Source: JABWBD01 sp040768665
Lineage (GTDB): Bacteria; Planctomycetota; Planctomycetia; Pirellulales; Thermoguttaceae
Length of the DNA: 64,000 nt
Assembly: GCA_040768665.1 (NCBI GenBank)
Contig: JAXGMN010000023.1
Coordinates: 62,001-126,000, forward strand
Direction of reading: 5' to 3'
Part shown: in pieces, positions 24,028-33,314 of the stretch
Layout: each line of letters opens with the position of its first letter
Numbering within the stretch: the first letter of the stretch is position 1
Program-made: the position numbers and the translations under genes
Notes under the pieces: model-generated
What the model saw: only the letters and a program-made list of their open reading frames with translations
Told to the model about the DNA's origin: nothing
The model's database searches: none

Positions 24028-25515
24028 CTATTCTGCTTCCGGTCGCAGCAAGGGGAACAGGATCACTTCGCGGATCGTCTGCGTGCCGGTCAGCAGCATG
24101 ACAAGGCGATCGATGCCGATGCCCAACCCCCCGGCCGGCGGCATGCCGTGGCGGAGGGCGCGGATGAAGTCGCGGTCCATCTTGGCCATCGAATCCTCTT
24201 CCGAGAGGCCTTCCAACTGCCGGCTGAACAGTTGCTCCTGCAGGTCCGGGTCGTTCAATTCGGTGTACGCGTTGGCGACTTCCATGCCCTGGATGAACAG
24301 CTCGAACCGTTCGGCGACGGCCGGGTTCGCGGTCTTCCGCTTGGTCAGCGGGCAGATGCTTGCCGGGTAGTCGAGCACGAAAACCGGACCGGTCAGCCGG
24401 TGCTCCACCTCTGCCTCGAAGACCTCGTTCTTGATCACGTCCGGATGTTTGTGGGCTGTTTCCAGCCCGATCTTGTCGGCATGCGTCTTAACTGCCGACG
24501 CATCGGCGGGATCGGTACCGGTGTGTTCGAGAAAGACTTCGTCGTAGGTCTTGCGGGCGAACGGGGGGGTGAAGTCGATCTCGCGGTCACCCCAGGGGAG
24601 CTGCATCGGCTGGCCTGAAGCGCGGATTGCCTCGACAATGAGCTTCTCGGTCAGTTCCATCATCGTCCGGTAATCGCCGTAAGCCTGGTAGGCTTCCAGC
24701 ATCGTGAACTCGGGATTGTGACGCGGACTGATTCCCTCGTTTCGATAGACGCGGCCGAGTTCGAACACACGCTCCATTCCGCCGACGAGCAGTCGCTTGA
24801 GGTGCAATTCCAGAGCGATTCGCAGGTAGAGATCGATATCCAGGGCGTTGTGATGGGTGATGAACGGCCGAGCGGCGGCACCACCGGCGATGGCGTGCAG
24901 GGTGGGCCCCTCCGCCTCGACATAGCCTTCGTCGGCGAGGGTTTGACGGATGGAGCCGACGATCTTCGTCCGCCTCAGGAACCGCTCCCGAATGCCGTCG
25001 GTATGGATCAGGTCGAGGTACCGCATCCGGTACCGGAGTTCCGGGTCGACGAGCCCCTTGTGTTTCGCGGGCGGGGTTTCGAGCGATTTGGTGAGGAAAT
25101 GCAGGTCTTCGGCAAAGATGGTCAGCTCACCGGTTTTCGTTCGCTTGAACTCGCCGTCGACTCCGATGATGTCGCCGAGGTCGAAGCATTGGGCAATTTC
25201 CCAGTTGCGCTCGCCGACCTGGTTCTTTCCGATGAAGAGCTGAATCCGGCCCGTCCAGTCCTGGATATCGACGAAGATAAGCTTGCCGGCGCGGCGTTGC
25301 AGGACGATTCGCCCGGCGGCACGCACGCGCGGCCCGCGCTGCTCCGGGGGTCGGCCGGTTTCGCAATCGCCGGTGGGTACAACCTGAATTTCGCTTTCCC
25401 GCTTGCGGATTTCACCAATCGGCGAGTGATCGTCGAATCGCTGGCCCCACGGATCGACGCCGAGTTCGAGCAGTCTTTGGAGCTTGTCGCGGCGAGAGGC
25501 TTCCAACTCGGCCAT
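24028..25515 (-). CDS. lysS: Lysyl-tRNA synthetase, class II
   Basis: 495 residues. An N-terminal OB-fold anticodon domain (about 60-165) precedes a class-II core with motif 2 'VYRNEGISPRHNPEFTMLEAYQ' and motif 3 'GLGIGIDRLVMLLTG'. The Lys-specific 'GMEVANAYTELNDP' segment separates it from Asp/Asn enzymes. 'GGMERVFELGR' replaces the usual 'GGFERVFEIGR'. A hairpin at 25549-25597 lies just upstream. Confidence 0.95.
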   Translation of the reverse strand: MAELEASRRDKLQRLLELGVDPWGQRFDDHSPIGEIRKRESEIQVVPTGDCETGRPPEQRGPRVRAAGRIVLQRRAGKLIFVDIQDWTGRIQLFIGKNQVGERNWEIAQCFDLGDIIGVDGEFKRTKTGELTIFAEDLHFLTKSLETPPAKHKGLVDPELRYRMRYLDLIHTDGIRERFLRRTKIVGSIRQTLADEGYVEAEGPTLHAIAGGAAARPFITHHNALDIDLYLRIALELHLKRLLVGGMERVFELGRVYRNEGISPRHNPEFTMLEAYQAYGDYRTMMELTEKLIVEAIRASGQPMQLPWGDREIDFTPPFARKTYDEVFLEHTGTDPADASAVKTHADKIGLETAHKHPDVIKNEVFEAEVEHRLTGPVFVLDYPASICPLTKRKTANPAVAERFELFIQGMEVANAYTELNDPDLQEQLFSRQLEGLSEEDSMAKMDRDFIRALRHGMPPAGGLGIGIDRLVMLLTGTQTIREVILFPLLRPEAE

Positions 25516-25811
25516 TGGCGCGTGATATCCTGTTGTGCGGTCTCACTTGCTATCCGGAAACGGGGACAGGACAGGTACCCTCCCGATTCCGGATAGCTTC
25601 TAACTTGCGGGAGCTGAAGATTCTAGTGAACCTGCCGCCGGGGTCAACGGCAACTCGGCCGGTTCCGGGTGGGGATGGCTGGCTAGCAGGGGGCTGCCCA
25701 CCCGCCTCGCTGCGGCCCGGCTGGGTACAAGCACAGCGATAGGGCTCGCATCACGGGCGCGTGCTCCCGGTTGGTTGGAGGGGGCGGGCCGGGCCGAATG
25801 CGTTCTAAGGA
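25516..25811. other. Intergenic region upstream of lysS
   Basis: Contains the hairpin at 25549-25597 and otherwise only low-complexity GC-rich sequence. No gene seen. Confidence 0.5.
25549..25597. repeat. Perfect 11-bp inverted repeat enclosing GGGGACAGG
   Basis: GCTATCCGGAA (25549-25559) pairs with TTCCGGATAGC (25587-25597). The loop contains cggggacaggacagg, linking it to the GGGGACAGG repeat family. Confidence 0.8.
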
Positions 25812-26396
25812 CTACTGCTCCGGACGTTTGATGGCGGTACTGAATTGGTCGCCGGCCCAGAGCTTGAGGACGCCGTAATCGGGCTGGTTTGCCGAGTGCT
25901 TCTCCTTGGACCAAGGGACGGCATAGGCCAAGAGGATTCCGGTGTTTGTTTCTGCAACGTAGACGAGGGAACGGCCGGGTCTTTGGCGAGCTGAGGCGCC
26001 GCGGCGGAGGTCGGCCACGCCGGTCACCATGAGGTAGTTCGGCGTCTGCGGGAGCTGAATCTGGCCAGTAACCGAGCGATTGCGTCCTTCGCCGCCGGCG
26101 TTGATGAAGGCCACCACGTTCGCCAAGTCCGCATTGATATTCGCTTCGTAGCGGGCCTGAAAGCTTGGCATCACATTCGACACGACTGCAACGCGGAGGG
26201 TTCCCGTCAGGAAGTCGAGGAAGTAGACCGCCTCGATCTCATCGTCGACGAATCCCGTGGCGATCGCAAAGTTGTCCACCCGATCGGTGGCTGTGGCGTG
26301 CAGCGGCGCGTCGGGCCACAAGCCTCCGAGAATCAGCCCCAAGAGGAGCCCGATCGCCAACCCGACATACCACCGATGCCTTCGCACGTAGCCCAT
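25812..26396 (-). CDS. Conserved exported/anchored unknown protein
   Basis: 194 residues. The N-terminal hydrophobic stretch 'WYVGLAIGLLLGLILGGLWP' after basic residues is a signal anchor. The rest (VDNFAIATGFVDDEIEAVYFLDFLTGTLRVAVVSN...) is a beta-rich soluble domain with 'YLMVTGVADLRRG' and 'SLVYVAETNTGILLAYAVPW'. I recognise the pattern as a planctomycete family but know no function. Confidence 0.7.
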   Translation of the reverse strand: MGYVRRHRWYVGLAIGLLLGLILGGLWPDAPLHATATDRVDNFAIATGFVDDEIEAVYFLDFLTGTLRVAVVSNVMPSFQARYEANINADLANVVAFINAGGEGRNRSVTGQIQLPQTPNYLMVTGVADLRRGASARQRPGRSLVYVAETNTGILLAYAVPWSKEKHSANQPDYGVLKLWAGDQFSTAIKRPEQ

Positions 26397-26860
26397 AGCA
26401 CGCTCTCCTTCCAGGGATTGTCATCTGCCGCATCCACGCCCCGCGGTTGGCGTACCATCTCGGCCGGTCGCGCGGCGGTGCTGTGGTGTATCCTAACCGG
26501 ATTCCGCGAGGATATCCAGGTAAGGTTCGCGACGGCAAGCGGGACCTGCGCGGCGCCAAGCGACAGTTGCAGGACAGGTCCCTGCGGGGGTGGAGGTGAT
26601 TTGGGGCGAGGCGTCAAGGGTGGCTCGGAGCAGGCTGGCATTCGGCGAGGCGGTCGGTGGTTCCAGGTCCCGCTCGGCAAGCGAGACCTACTTGTTGGTT
26701 TTTTCGGGGGGGGCCGGACTGTCTCAGGAAATCCGGATATCGCGGGTCTGCCGAACGTCGCGGTTGGGGCGCGGGGCCCCTTGCAAACGGATGCGGATCG
26801 ATCTATAACCGCCGGGCGGAGCGTTTCGACATCGCTGATACCGTGTTTTAGGAGTGCCAT
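26397..26860. other. Gene-free stretch before the Gfo/Idh/MocA gene
   Basis: Holds a GGTCCCGCTCGGCAAGCG palindrome (26665-26689) and an 'aggacaggtccctgcggggg' motif near 26571-26590. No gene seen. Confidence 0.6.
26665..26689. repeat. GGTCCCGCTCGGCAAGCG palindromic repeat
   Basis: AGGTCCCGCT and AGCGAGACCT pair with one mismatch around cggca. Related copies lie at 48589-48616 and 58957-59015. Confidence 0.75.
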
Positions 26861-28042
26861 ATGCCGACCATCAACGTGGCCCTGATCGGGCAAGGTTTCA
26901 TGGGCCGTTCGCATTCGAATGCCTGGGGCCAGGTTGCCAAGTTCTTCAAGCCCCCCATGAAGCCGGTTATGCATACCGTTTTCGGCCAACCTGAGGAAAA
27001 CCCGCAGGCATTTGCCCAGAACTGGGGCTGGCAGAACGCGTCGACCAACTGGGAAGAGCTGGTGAAATCGCCGGAGATCGGGTTGGTGGACGTCGTGACG
27101 CCCAACTACATGCACGCTCCGGTTGCGCGCGCGGCGATCGAGGCGGGAAAGCCGTGCGCGTGCGAGAAGCCGATTGCCGGCACGCTGGCCGACGCCCGCC
27201 AGATGGCCGAGGCGGCCAAGGCGAAGGGCGTGAAGACGTTCGTCTGGTTCAACTATCGCCGCTGTCCGGCCGTCGGTTTGGCACACCGGCTGATCAAGGA
27301 CGGCGTGCTGGGCGACCTATTGCACGTGCGTGCGACCTATTTGCAGGATTGGGCGGATACGTCGGTGCCGCTGTTGTGGCGTTTCGACAAGAGTCTGGCC
27401 GGGTCCGGCGCGCACGGGGATCTGAACGCTCATATTATCGACATGACCCGCTTCGTCACCGGGCAGGAGATCACGGAGGTGGTGGGCGCGATCGCCGAGA
27501 CCTTCATCAAGGAGCGGAAGGTGGTCAGCGGCACCACGGCCGGGGGCATCGCCGCGGGGATGGAAGGCGGCTCGCAGATGGGCAAAGTGACCGTTGACGA
27601 CACGGTCCTGTTCCTCGCGAGGTTCTCCGGCGGCGCGGTGGCGAGTTTCGAGGCCGCGCGCCAGGCGACCGGCAATCAGAACCGGAACACGTTCGAGATC
27701 AACGGCACCAAGGGTGCCTTGAAGTTCGATTTCGAGCGGATGAACGAACTGGAATACTACGACGCCACGCGGCCGCGTGCGGTCCAGGGTTGGACGACGA
27801 TCATGTGCACCCACGGCGCGGACCACCCGTACGTCGGCAACTGGTGGCCGGACGCGCACATCATCGGCTACGAGCACGGGTTTACGAACCAGGCATACGA
27901 TATTCTCAGGGTCTTGGGCGGTGAGGAGCCGACCTTCCCGATTCCGGATTTCGAGGACGCCTACCAGACGCAGCGAGTCCTCGAGGCGGCCCTGCTATCC
28001 GCGGAGGAACGCCGCCCGGTCAGCCTGGCGGACGTGAAATAG
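26861..28042 (+). CDS. Gfo/Idh/MocA-family oxidoreductase (cytoplasmic)
   Basis: 393 residues. The Rossmann start 'INVALIGQGFMGRSHSNAW', the catalytic-type 'GKPCACEKPIAGTLADARQM' (EKP) and 'GSGAHGDLNAHIIDMTRFVTG' (the D...H active-site helix) are clear. No signal peptide, unlike the relative at 62477. Family members oxidise sugars, sugar acids or inositols with NAD(P). The substrate is not predictable here. The GDPD lipoprotein gene follows after two bases, so they are likely one transcript. Confidence 0.9.
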   Translation: MPTINVALIGQGFMGRSHSNAWGQVAKFFKPPMKPVMHTVFGQPEENPQAFAQNWGWQNASTNWEELVKSPEIGLVDVVTPNYMHAPVARAAIEAGKPCACEKPIAGTLADARQMAEAAKAKGVKTFVWFNYRRCPAVGLAHRLIKDGVLGDLLHVRATYLQDWADTSVPLLWRFDKSLAGSGAHGDLNAHIIDMTRFVTGQEITEVVGAIAETFIKERKVVSGTTAGGIAAGMEGGSQMGKVTVDDTVLFLARFSGGAVASFEAARQATGNQNRNTFEINGTKGALKFDFERMNELEYYDATRPRAVQGWTTIMCTHGADHPYVGNWWPDAHIIGYEHGFTNQAYDILRVLGGEEPTFPIPDFEDAYQTQRVLEAALLSAEERRPVSLADVK

Positions 28043-28044
28043 GC

Positions 28045-29028
28045 GTGACAAGACCCTCGCTCCTTGCACTGATCGTGGTGGCGGCCGCGCCGGGGCTGGG
28101 CGCGTGCCAGGACGGGGCGTCGAACCGCCCTTTGCCTTCATGCCTCCATCGGATCGACGCCCAGACCCCGGAAGGCCTTCGCCGGCTGTTTCAGTACGAC
28201 GGTCAAGCGATGCCGCTGCTGAGCGCTCACCGCGGCGGCGCTCAGCCGGGGTTTCCCGAGAATTGCATCGCGACTTTCGAGAATACGATTCTGCATACGT
28301 TCTCGATTTTGGAGATCGATCTTCAGTACACGAAGGACGGCCATATCGTCTTGCACCACGATGCCACGCTGGACAGGACGACCGACGGGACGGGACGCGT
28401 TGCGGACCGGACGTTGGGAGAGTTGAAGCAACTGCGTTTGAGAGATTCCGAAGGGAGAATCACCGACCACCGCATTCCGACGCTCGACGAGGCGCTGGAG
28501 TGGGCACGCGGCAAGACGGTTGTGATCCTCGACAAGAAGAACGTCCCGGTCGAAGCGTGTGTTCGGAAAATCCAGGAGCATCGGGCGGAAGCGTACGCGA
28601 TGGTGATGGCCTACCGCTTCGACGAGATCCGAGCGTGCTACGACCTCGACGAAGATATCATGATGGAGGCGATGATCGGCGATCGCAAGCGGTTCCGCGA
28701 ATTCGACGCGACGGGAGTCCCCTGGTCCAACGTCGTTGTTTTCGTCTCGCACACGCCGCCGCAGGACAAAGAGCTCCTGGAAATGCTCCACGCCAAAGGC
28801 GTCTGCGCGATGGCCGGCACATCGAGAAACCTCGACCGGGAACTTCGCACCAGCCGTGCTCCCGGCGCCGTTGCGATCGAACAGGATTACCGCGAGTTGC
28901 TGGAACGAGGCGTCGATCTGATCGAAACCGATCTTCCCATCCAATTGGGAAAGCTGCTCTACGCTGAACCCGGCATTCCGGCATCCAAGTCACCGTACTT
29001 CCTCGCGCCGATCAGGGGGAGCAGGTAG
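28045..29028 (+). CDS. Glycerophosphodiester phosphodiesterase-like lipoprotein
   Basis: 327 residues, GTG start two bases after the previous stop. The signal 'LLALIVVAAAPGLGAC' ends in a lipobox with Cys21. The GDPD TIM barrel shows 'SAHRGGAQPGFPENCIATF', 'LEIDLQYTKDGHIVLHHDATLDRTTDGTG' and 'GVDLIETDLPIQL', holding the catalytic His pair and metal-binding acids. It likely hydrolyses glycerophosphodiesters or related phosphodiesters at the cell surface. Confidence 0.9.
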   Translation: MTRPSLLALIVVAAAPGLGACQDGASNRPLPSCLHRIDAQTPEGLRRLFQYDGQAMPLLSAHRGGAQPGFPENCIATFENTILHTFSILEIDLQYTKDGHIVLHHDATLDRTTDGTGRVADRTLGELKQLRLRDSEGRITDHRIPTLDEALEWARGKTVVILDKKNVPVEACVRKIQEHRAEAYAMVMAYRFDEIRACYDLDEDIMMEAMIGDRKRFREFDATGVPWSNVVVFVSHTPPQDKELLEMLHAKGVCAMAGTSRNLDRELRTSRAPGAVAIEQDYRELLERGVDLIETDLPIQLGKLLYAEPGIPASKSPYFLAPIRGSR

Positions 29029-29058
29029 AACGCCGTCTCAGGATTGGAGGCAAATAGA

Positions 29059-31764
29059 ATGTTGAAAAAACTTCTCCTCCTGTATTTGACGGCATTGGCC
29101 TCGGCAACGACCTGCGCCGCGGACCTCGTTATCGCCGAAAAGGGCAGTAACAACCACCAGATCGTAATCCCTGCCCAAAGCGCCGGGGAAATCGTCGACC
29201 ACTGGCTGCTCATCTCCGCCAAACTGATGCAGGCGGCATTTGAAAAGAATGGCTTCCAGATCGAGGTCGTGAAGGAAGACGCTGCGGCGCCCGGCAAGCC
29301 CGGCATCTATCTCGGCGCGACCGCATTCGCAAAGTCGAACGGCGTCGCGGTCGAACGGTACGACGACTGGACCTACCACATCAAGGCTGTCGGCCGGGAT
29401 CTGATCATCGCCGGAAACGACAAGCAGGACCCGATCTATACCGTCCGCGGCTCGAAGGCTCCGCTGGCACTCTTGGGAACGGTCAAGGGAGTCTGCGACT
29501 TTCTGCGCCGGTACGCAGGCGTGCGATTCCTGTTCATGAACATGGATCAGAGCCTGTACGCCCCGCGGAGCGACGCACGGGGCGCTTTCAACGCCGACCG
29601 CTCGCTGAAGATCGATACGCGAAGCATCGCGTTCCTTCCACTGGAAGAGATCGCGGTGCCGGATGCGCTGGATGTCAGGAAGACGCCGCTGCTGCGGGCC
29701 AGCTACGACCACTCGCACGAGACCTTCTACGACATCGCCATGAATTTCTTTCCGCGTTTGAGCAACGTGCAAGGGTCCAAAGTGGCCTGGTACGAAGTCA
29801 TCCCGACGGCCAGGTACGCCCAGAGCCATCCGGAATACTTTGCGCTCACCAAGGAGGGAAAACGTTCCTGCGAGTTGAAGTGGGGGTTCGATGACCACGT
29901 GCCCTATTGCGTAACCAACCAGGGCGCTCAGGACCTCGTCTACCAGCAGGCCGAGAAGCTGATCGCCTCCGGCGACAAGACGATCTCGATCAATACCATG
30001 GACGGGTTTCGACTGTGCCAATGCAACTGCGACGCGTGCAACAAGCTATTCGGCATGAAGGCGGAATCCTGGGACCAGATCCACGCCCGGGGCCGATCGG
30101 GCAAGCTCTGGCAGGCCGTGTTCCGCATCACCGAGCGGCTGCGCGAGAGATACCCGGAGGCGAGGGTCGTTCTGCTCAATTACCAGGACACGCCCGTCTC
30201 GGCCGACGTGATCCAGGCCTTCCCCGAAAACGTGATTGTCCAGATCCAGTTCGCATCGCAGCTCGATTTCGACAGACTCAAAGGCGTCGAATTTCCCGCG
30301 GGGATTTGCGGCTTCGAGGAGACGTTCACCGGGTTCGGCCAGGCGGGGCCGTATCTGCCCGAGCGCACGCCCGAGCACATGGCGGAAGTCGTCCAGGCCA
30401 TGGCGCGGAACAACGTGAAGTGGTCGATGCGGGACGGGGCGATCGGCTATGTGCGCGGGATGCAGGCGCCGGCCTACTACGTCTACGGGCGCATGATGGA
30501 CGACCCGGCGGCGGATTGGACGGCCATCTACCACGAGTTCTGCACGGCCGCGTTCGGCAACACGGCGCCGCAGATGACGCAGTTCTTCGACCTCCTGCAC
30601 GCGCAGATCGCCATCTATTCCGACTTCTTCGGCGTATTTATGCCCGCCTGGAGCCGTAAGTATTCCCGCTCCCGCTACCACGACAGCAAGTGGCACGTGA
30701 TGAGCATGTATCCGCCGGAATACTGCGCGGATGCGGACGCGCTTCTCACTTCGGCGGAACGGGCGGCGAACGATCCGGATATCAAGGCGAGGCTGCATCT
30801 GATCCGGATCGAGTTCGACTACATCCGGAAGATGGCCAGGACCTTCTTTCTGCAGAATGCCTGGACCATGAATCCTTCGCAGGCGATTCTGGATCCCCTG
30901 GTCGACGCGATCGACGATTGGCATGCGGACCTGAAAAAACTCGCCGGAGGCACCGGCCGGAGCACCTTCCAACCGCTGAGCGACTGGCCGGAAATGCGCC
31001 CGTTCAACGGGCATTTCTACCTGCATGCGGCGCTTGAGAACGAGGGCTACCAGCAGCAGTGGAACAAGACGTGCCTGAACTGGGACACGCGGGCGATCCG
31101 CGCCGGAATCCTCTCGGACCAGCACCAGATCAAGGTCGCCGCGGTCGACGCGCCGCCGGCCATCGACGCCCAGGCGTGGGGCGACGCGACTGAATCGTTT
31201 TTCAAGGACCGCGGCGGCATGCCGCTTGGCAACGTGAGGACCAGCATGAGAATCCTCCGCGACAAGGATGCTCTCTATGTCCGTGTCGAAAGCCTGTACC
31301 CGTCGCGGCACCCGGAAGACATGTACGAGAAAGACCCCGATGGGGACATTTTTACGCAGGAATACGTCGAACTGGGAATCATGCCGCCGGGTTCGGCCGG
31401 AAAGATCTACCGGCTGGCGGCCAACCCGGTCGCAGGCACGCGCTACGATTCGGTCGTCACGCCGGACCAGAGAAACCGCGTGACCGAGGACGTGAAATGG
31501 AACGGCACGTGGGAGTATGCCTTCAAGACCAGCGGAACAAAGGGCCCCTGGAGTTTGCCCGGAAGAATCTGGACGGCGTGGTTCAAGATTCCTTTTTCCG
31601 ACTTCGGTGTGAAGACGCCCGCTGAGGGACAAACCTGGCATTTCAACGCTGCCAGGAACAGAATCGGCCAGTACATGCTCTGGAGCGACGCCCCACGCGT
31701 TACGGACACGACAGCCTCGGGGAGCTCGTTTTTCCGCACTATCGTCCGCCTGAGCTGCCTTTGA
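29059..31764 (+). CDS. Secreted DUF4838-domain protein with C-terminal sugar-binding-like domain
   Basis: 901 residues from the ATG at 29059, preceded by GGAGG (29046-29050). Signal peptide 'KKLLLLYLTALASATTCAAD'. An N-terminal alpha-glucuronidase-like region leads into DUF4838 (about 230-560) with 'DGFRLCQCNCDACNKLFG'. The C-terminus (from about 690, 'APPAIDAQAWGDATESFFKDRGG...') resembles a CBM9-like domain. Planctomycetes carry many DUF4838 proteins, thought to act on complex polysaccharides. It lies in a run with the dehydrogenase and GDPD lipoprotein. Confidence 0.82.
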   Translation: MLKKLLLLYLTALASATTCAADLVIAEKGSNNHQIVIPAQSAGEIVDHWLLISAKLMQAAFEKNGFQIEVVKEDAAAPGKPGIYLGATAFAKSNGVAVERYDDWTYHIKAVGRDLIIAGNDKQDPIYTVRGSKAPLALLGTVKGVCDFLRRYAGVRFLFMNMDQSLYAPRSDARGAFNADRSLKIDTRSIAFLPLEEIAVPDALDVRKTPLLRASYDHSHETFYDIAMNFFPRLSNVQGSKVAWYEVIPTARYAQSHPEYFALTKEGKRSCELKWGFDDHVPYCVTNQGAQDLVYQQAEKLIASGDKTISINTMDGFRLCQCNCDACNKLFGMKAESWDQIHARGRSGKLWQAVFRITERLRERYPEARVVLLNYQDTPVSADVIQAFPENVIVQIQFASQLDFDRLKGVEFPAGICGFEETFTGFGQAGPYLPERTPEHMAEVVQAMARNNVKWSMRDGAIGYVRGMQAPAYYVYGRMMDDPAADWTAIYHEFCTAAFGNTAPQMTQFFDLLHAQIAIYSDFFGVFMPAWSRKYSRSRYHDSKWHVMSMYPPEYCADADALLTSAERAANDPDIKARLHLIRIEFDYIRKMARTFFLQNAWTMNPSQAILDPLVDAIDDWHADLKKLAGGTGRSTFQPLSDWPEMRPFNGHFYLHAALENEGYQQQWNKTCLNWDTRAIRAGILSDQHQIKVAAVDAPPAIDAQAWGDATESFFKDRGGMPLGNVRTSMRILRDKDALYVRVESLYPSRHPEDMYEKDPDGDIFTQEYVELGIMPPGSAGKIYRLAANPVAGTRYDSVVTPDQRNRVTEDVKWNGTWEYAFKTSGTKGPWSLPGRIWTAWFKIPFSDFGVKTPAEGQTWHFNAARNRIGQYMLWSDAPRVTDTTASGSSFFRTIVRLSCL

Positions 31765-32089
31765 GGCGGGAGCGGCGAGCGCAGGTCCCCGGCGCTGATC
31801 TGGACGTCGGTCTTCTTGTCGCCCGTCTACCGGGCGCCGCCACAGGCATGAAGACCATGGGACGTATTGTCCCGCGTCAACGGCATTCGCAACGGTTGTG
31901 TGATCGGCCAGTACAGCGAGGCAAAATCGCCGACCACCGATACCGGAATCGGAATTTGCACCCTCATCGTTTGGCAAAGTTGAGATGCATTTGGGCGAGG
32001 GGATGTGGCGGTCAAACCTACCGATTTTCCAATTCTCCAGGTCCCAGACCACCCGGTGACTATGGAGGGGAAGGCGGATGGCGGAAGAA

Positions 32090-32181
32090 CATGCGCTCGC
32101 CGGGTGTGGTGCCCAAGTCTGCAATTTCTCAGAACGGAGGCACTTTGGGCACCACGCGCTCTGGGTGGTGAAGCGACCAGG
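32090..32181 (-). repeat. Hairpin repeat copy with covaried stem
   Basis: Read on the minus strand it has CACCCAGA, then arm GTGGTGCCCAA, the loop CTCCGTTCTGAGAAATTGC, and arm TTGGGCACCAC. The arms differ from the 12529-12703 copy at the same three positions on both sides, so pairing is kept. Confidence 0.85.
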
Positions 32182-32596
32182 GTTCCACAGCCGGCGGTCA
32201 AAAGAATCGCCCGCTCTCCCAACCGCTGTTCGGTGGAGGAGAGTCGCCGTGAGTGGCGGGGGTGAATACCAGATTGTCAAAGAGCTCCGGGGCGGCGAGC
32301 CGTGAAGTCGGCGGGAAGCCGGCCCGGGGGGACATGTGTGCGCATGTCCATTTACCCGTCTCATTGTTGTCGATGCGGCCGCAGGTGTCAAGCGGATTTC
32401 TGGATCAAAGGGCACAGCGGTTGCGGGCATTGGAGTTATTGCGCCCATCAGTGTGCGTCGAAAGCACGTCACAGACCGTGATTGGACGGCTCATCTTTGG
32501 AGTGCGCGTGACTTGTCACCGCTTTCTTTGCTTCCTACTGTCCTCCCACCTTTCACCCTTCTTTCCCGCCCCCTTCGACCCCTCGCCCCCTATCAC

Positions 32597-32817
32597 CTCA
32601 AACGGTAAACGCCACCACCGGCCCCGCGCCGGTGGGGCGATGTTTGGCAACTACAAACCGTGATCCTGTAGGCCGCTCTGTGATTTCGCTTCCGCCGCTC
32701 GGCCCGTACAGGCCGAGCGGCGGAAGCGAAATCACAGAGCGAAGGGTTTTTGGCGTTTGTAGTTGCCAAACATCGCCCCACCGGGATAAACCGCGGTGGT
32801 GGCGTTTACCGTTTGAG
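32597..32817. repeat. 221-bp nested palindrome
   Basis: Three perfect arm pairs are nested: 24 bp (32597-32620 with 32794-32817), 27 bp (32631-32657 with 32756-32782) and 31 bp (32674-32704 with 32711-32741). The central spacer is six bases. As RNA or extruded DNA it would form one long hairpin or cruciform. Both strands encode a similar short peptide start (MGRCLATTN), simply a consequence of the symmetry. Confidence 0.95.
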
Positions 32818-33314
32818 TACCTTATCTCCTCAAACGGTAGTCGCGGCAGCCCGGGAAAGGGGGCTGGCTCCGTCGCGCGTGAAGTATTTCCGTACAACAG
32901 TCCTGCGGCGCATTGCCTGTCCCCTTTCCCGGCGCGGGGCATCGTAGCCTTTCTCGCCGGGTGAACGACGTGGGATGGGGAGGTAAAAACGCGGGCATTC
33001 CGTAGGCTTGTCCGGCTTTCGTTTGTGGTCCTCGTGGTCATCCGTGCTCCTTTGCCTATCCGTTGTTTTCATAGCACGGATGGCAAGGCCGGGGCACGGA
33101 TGAATCAAGTCGTTCGCGTGGCGCGGTAGCCGGCGAACCTTGGGTTCCTGCCGCGCGAGGCGGCAGGGGCCCGGCAGTGGTTGTCGGTGACGAATGCTAG
33201 CTGCTGAACCTCATTCACCCGTCGGCCGAGCCCACGGGGGGCCTTAGGGAGCAAAACCCGCTGCCAAGCACACGCTCGACCAGCAAGTGTTTTCACCTCC
33301 GCAGACGTGCGCCG

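Larger units (their letters stand above)
31765..33314. other. 1.5-kb gene-free region with large structured repeats
   Basis: No open frame here reads like a protein. It contains a hairpin repeat copy (32090-32181), a 221-bp nested palindrome (32597-32817) and, at 32827-32836, another copy of the palindrome's end sequence (tcctcaaacggtag). Confidence 0.7.

Noticed and set aside
30046..32472. 808-codon open frame antisense to the DUF4838 gene
   Set aside because: Shadow of a clear gene with signal peptide and conserved domain. The antisense protein has no recognisable motif and also runs through repeats.
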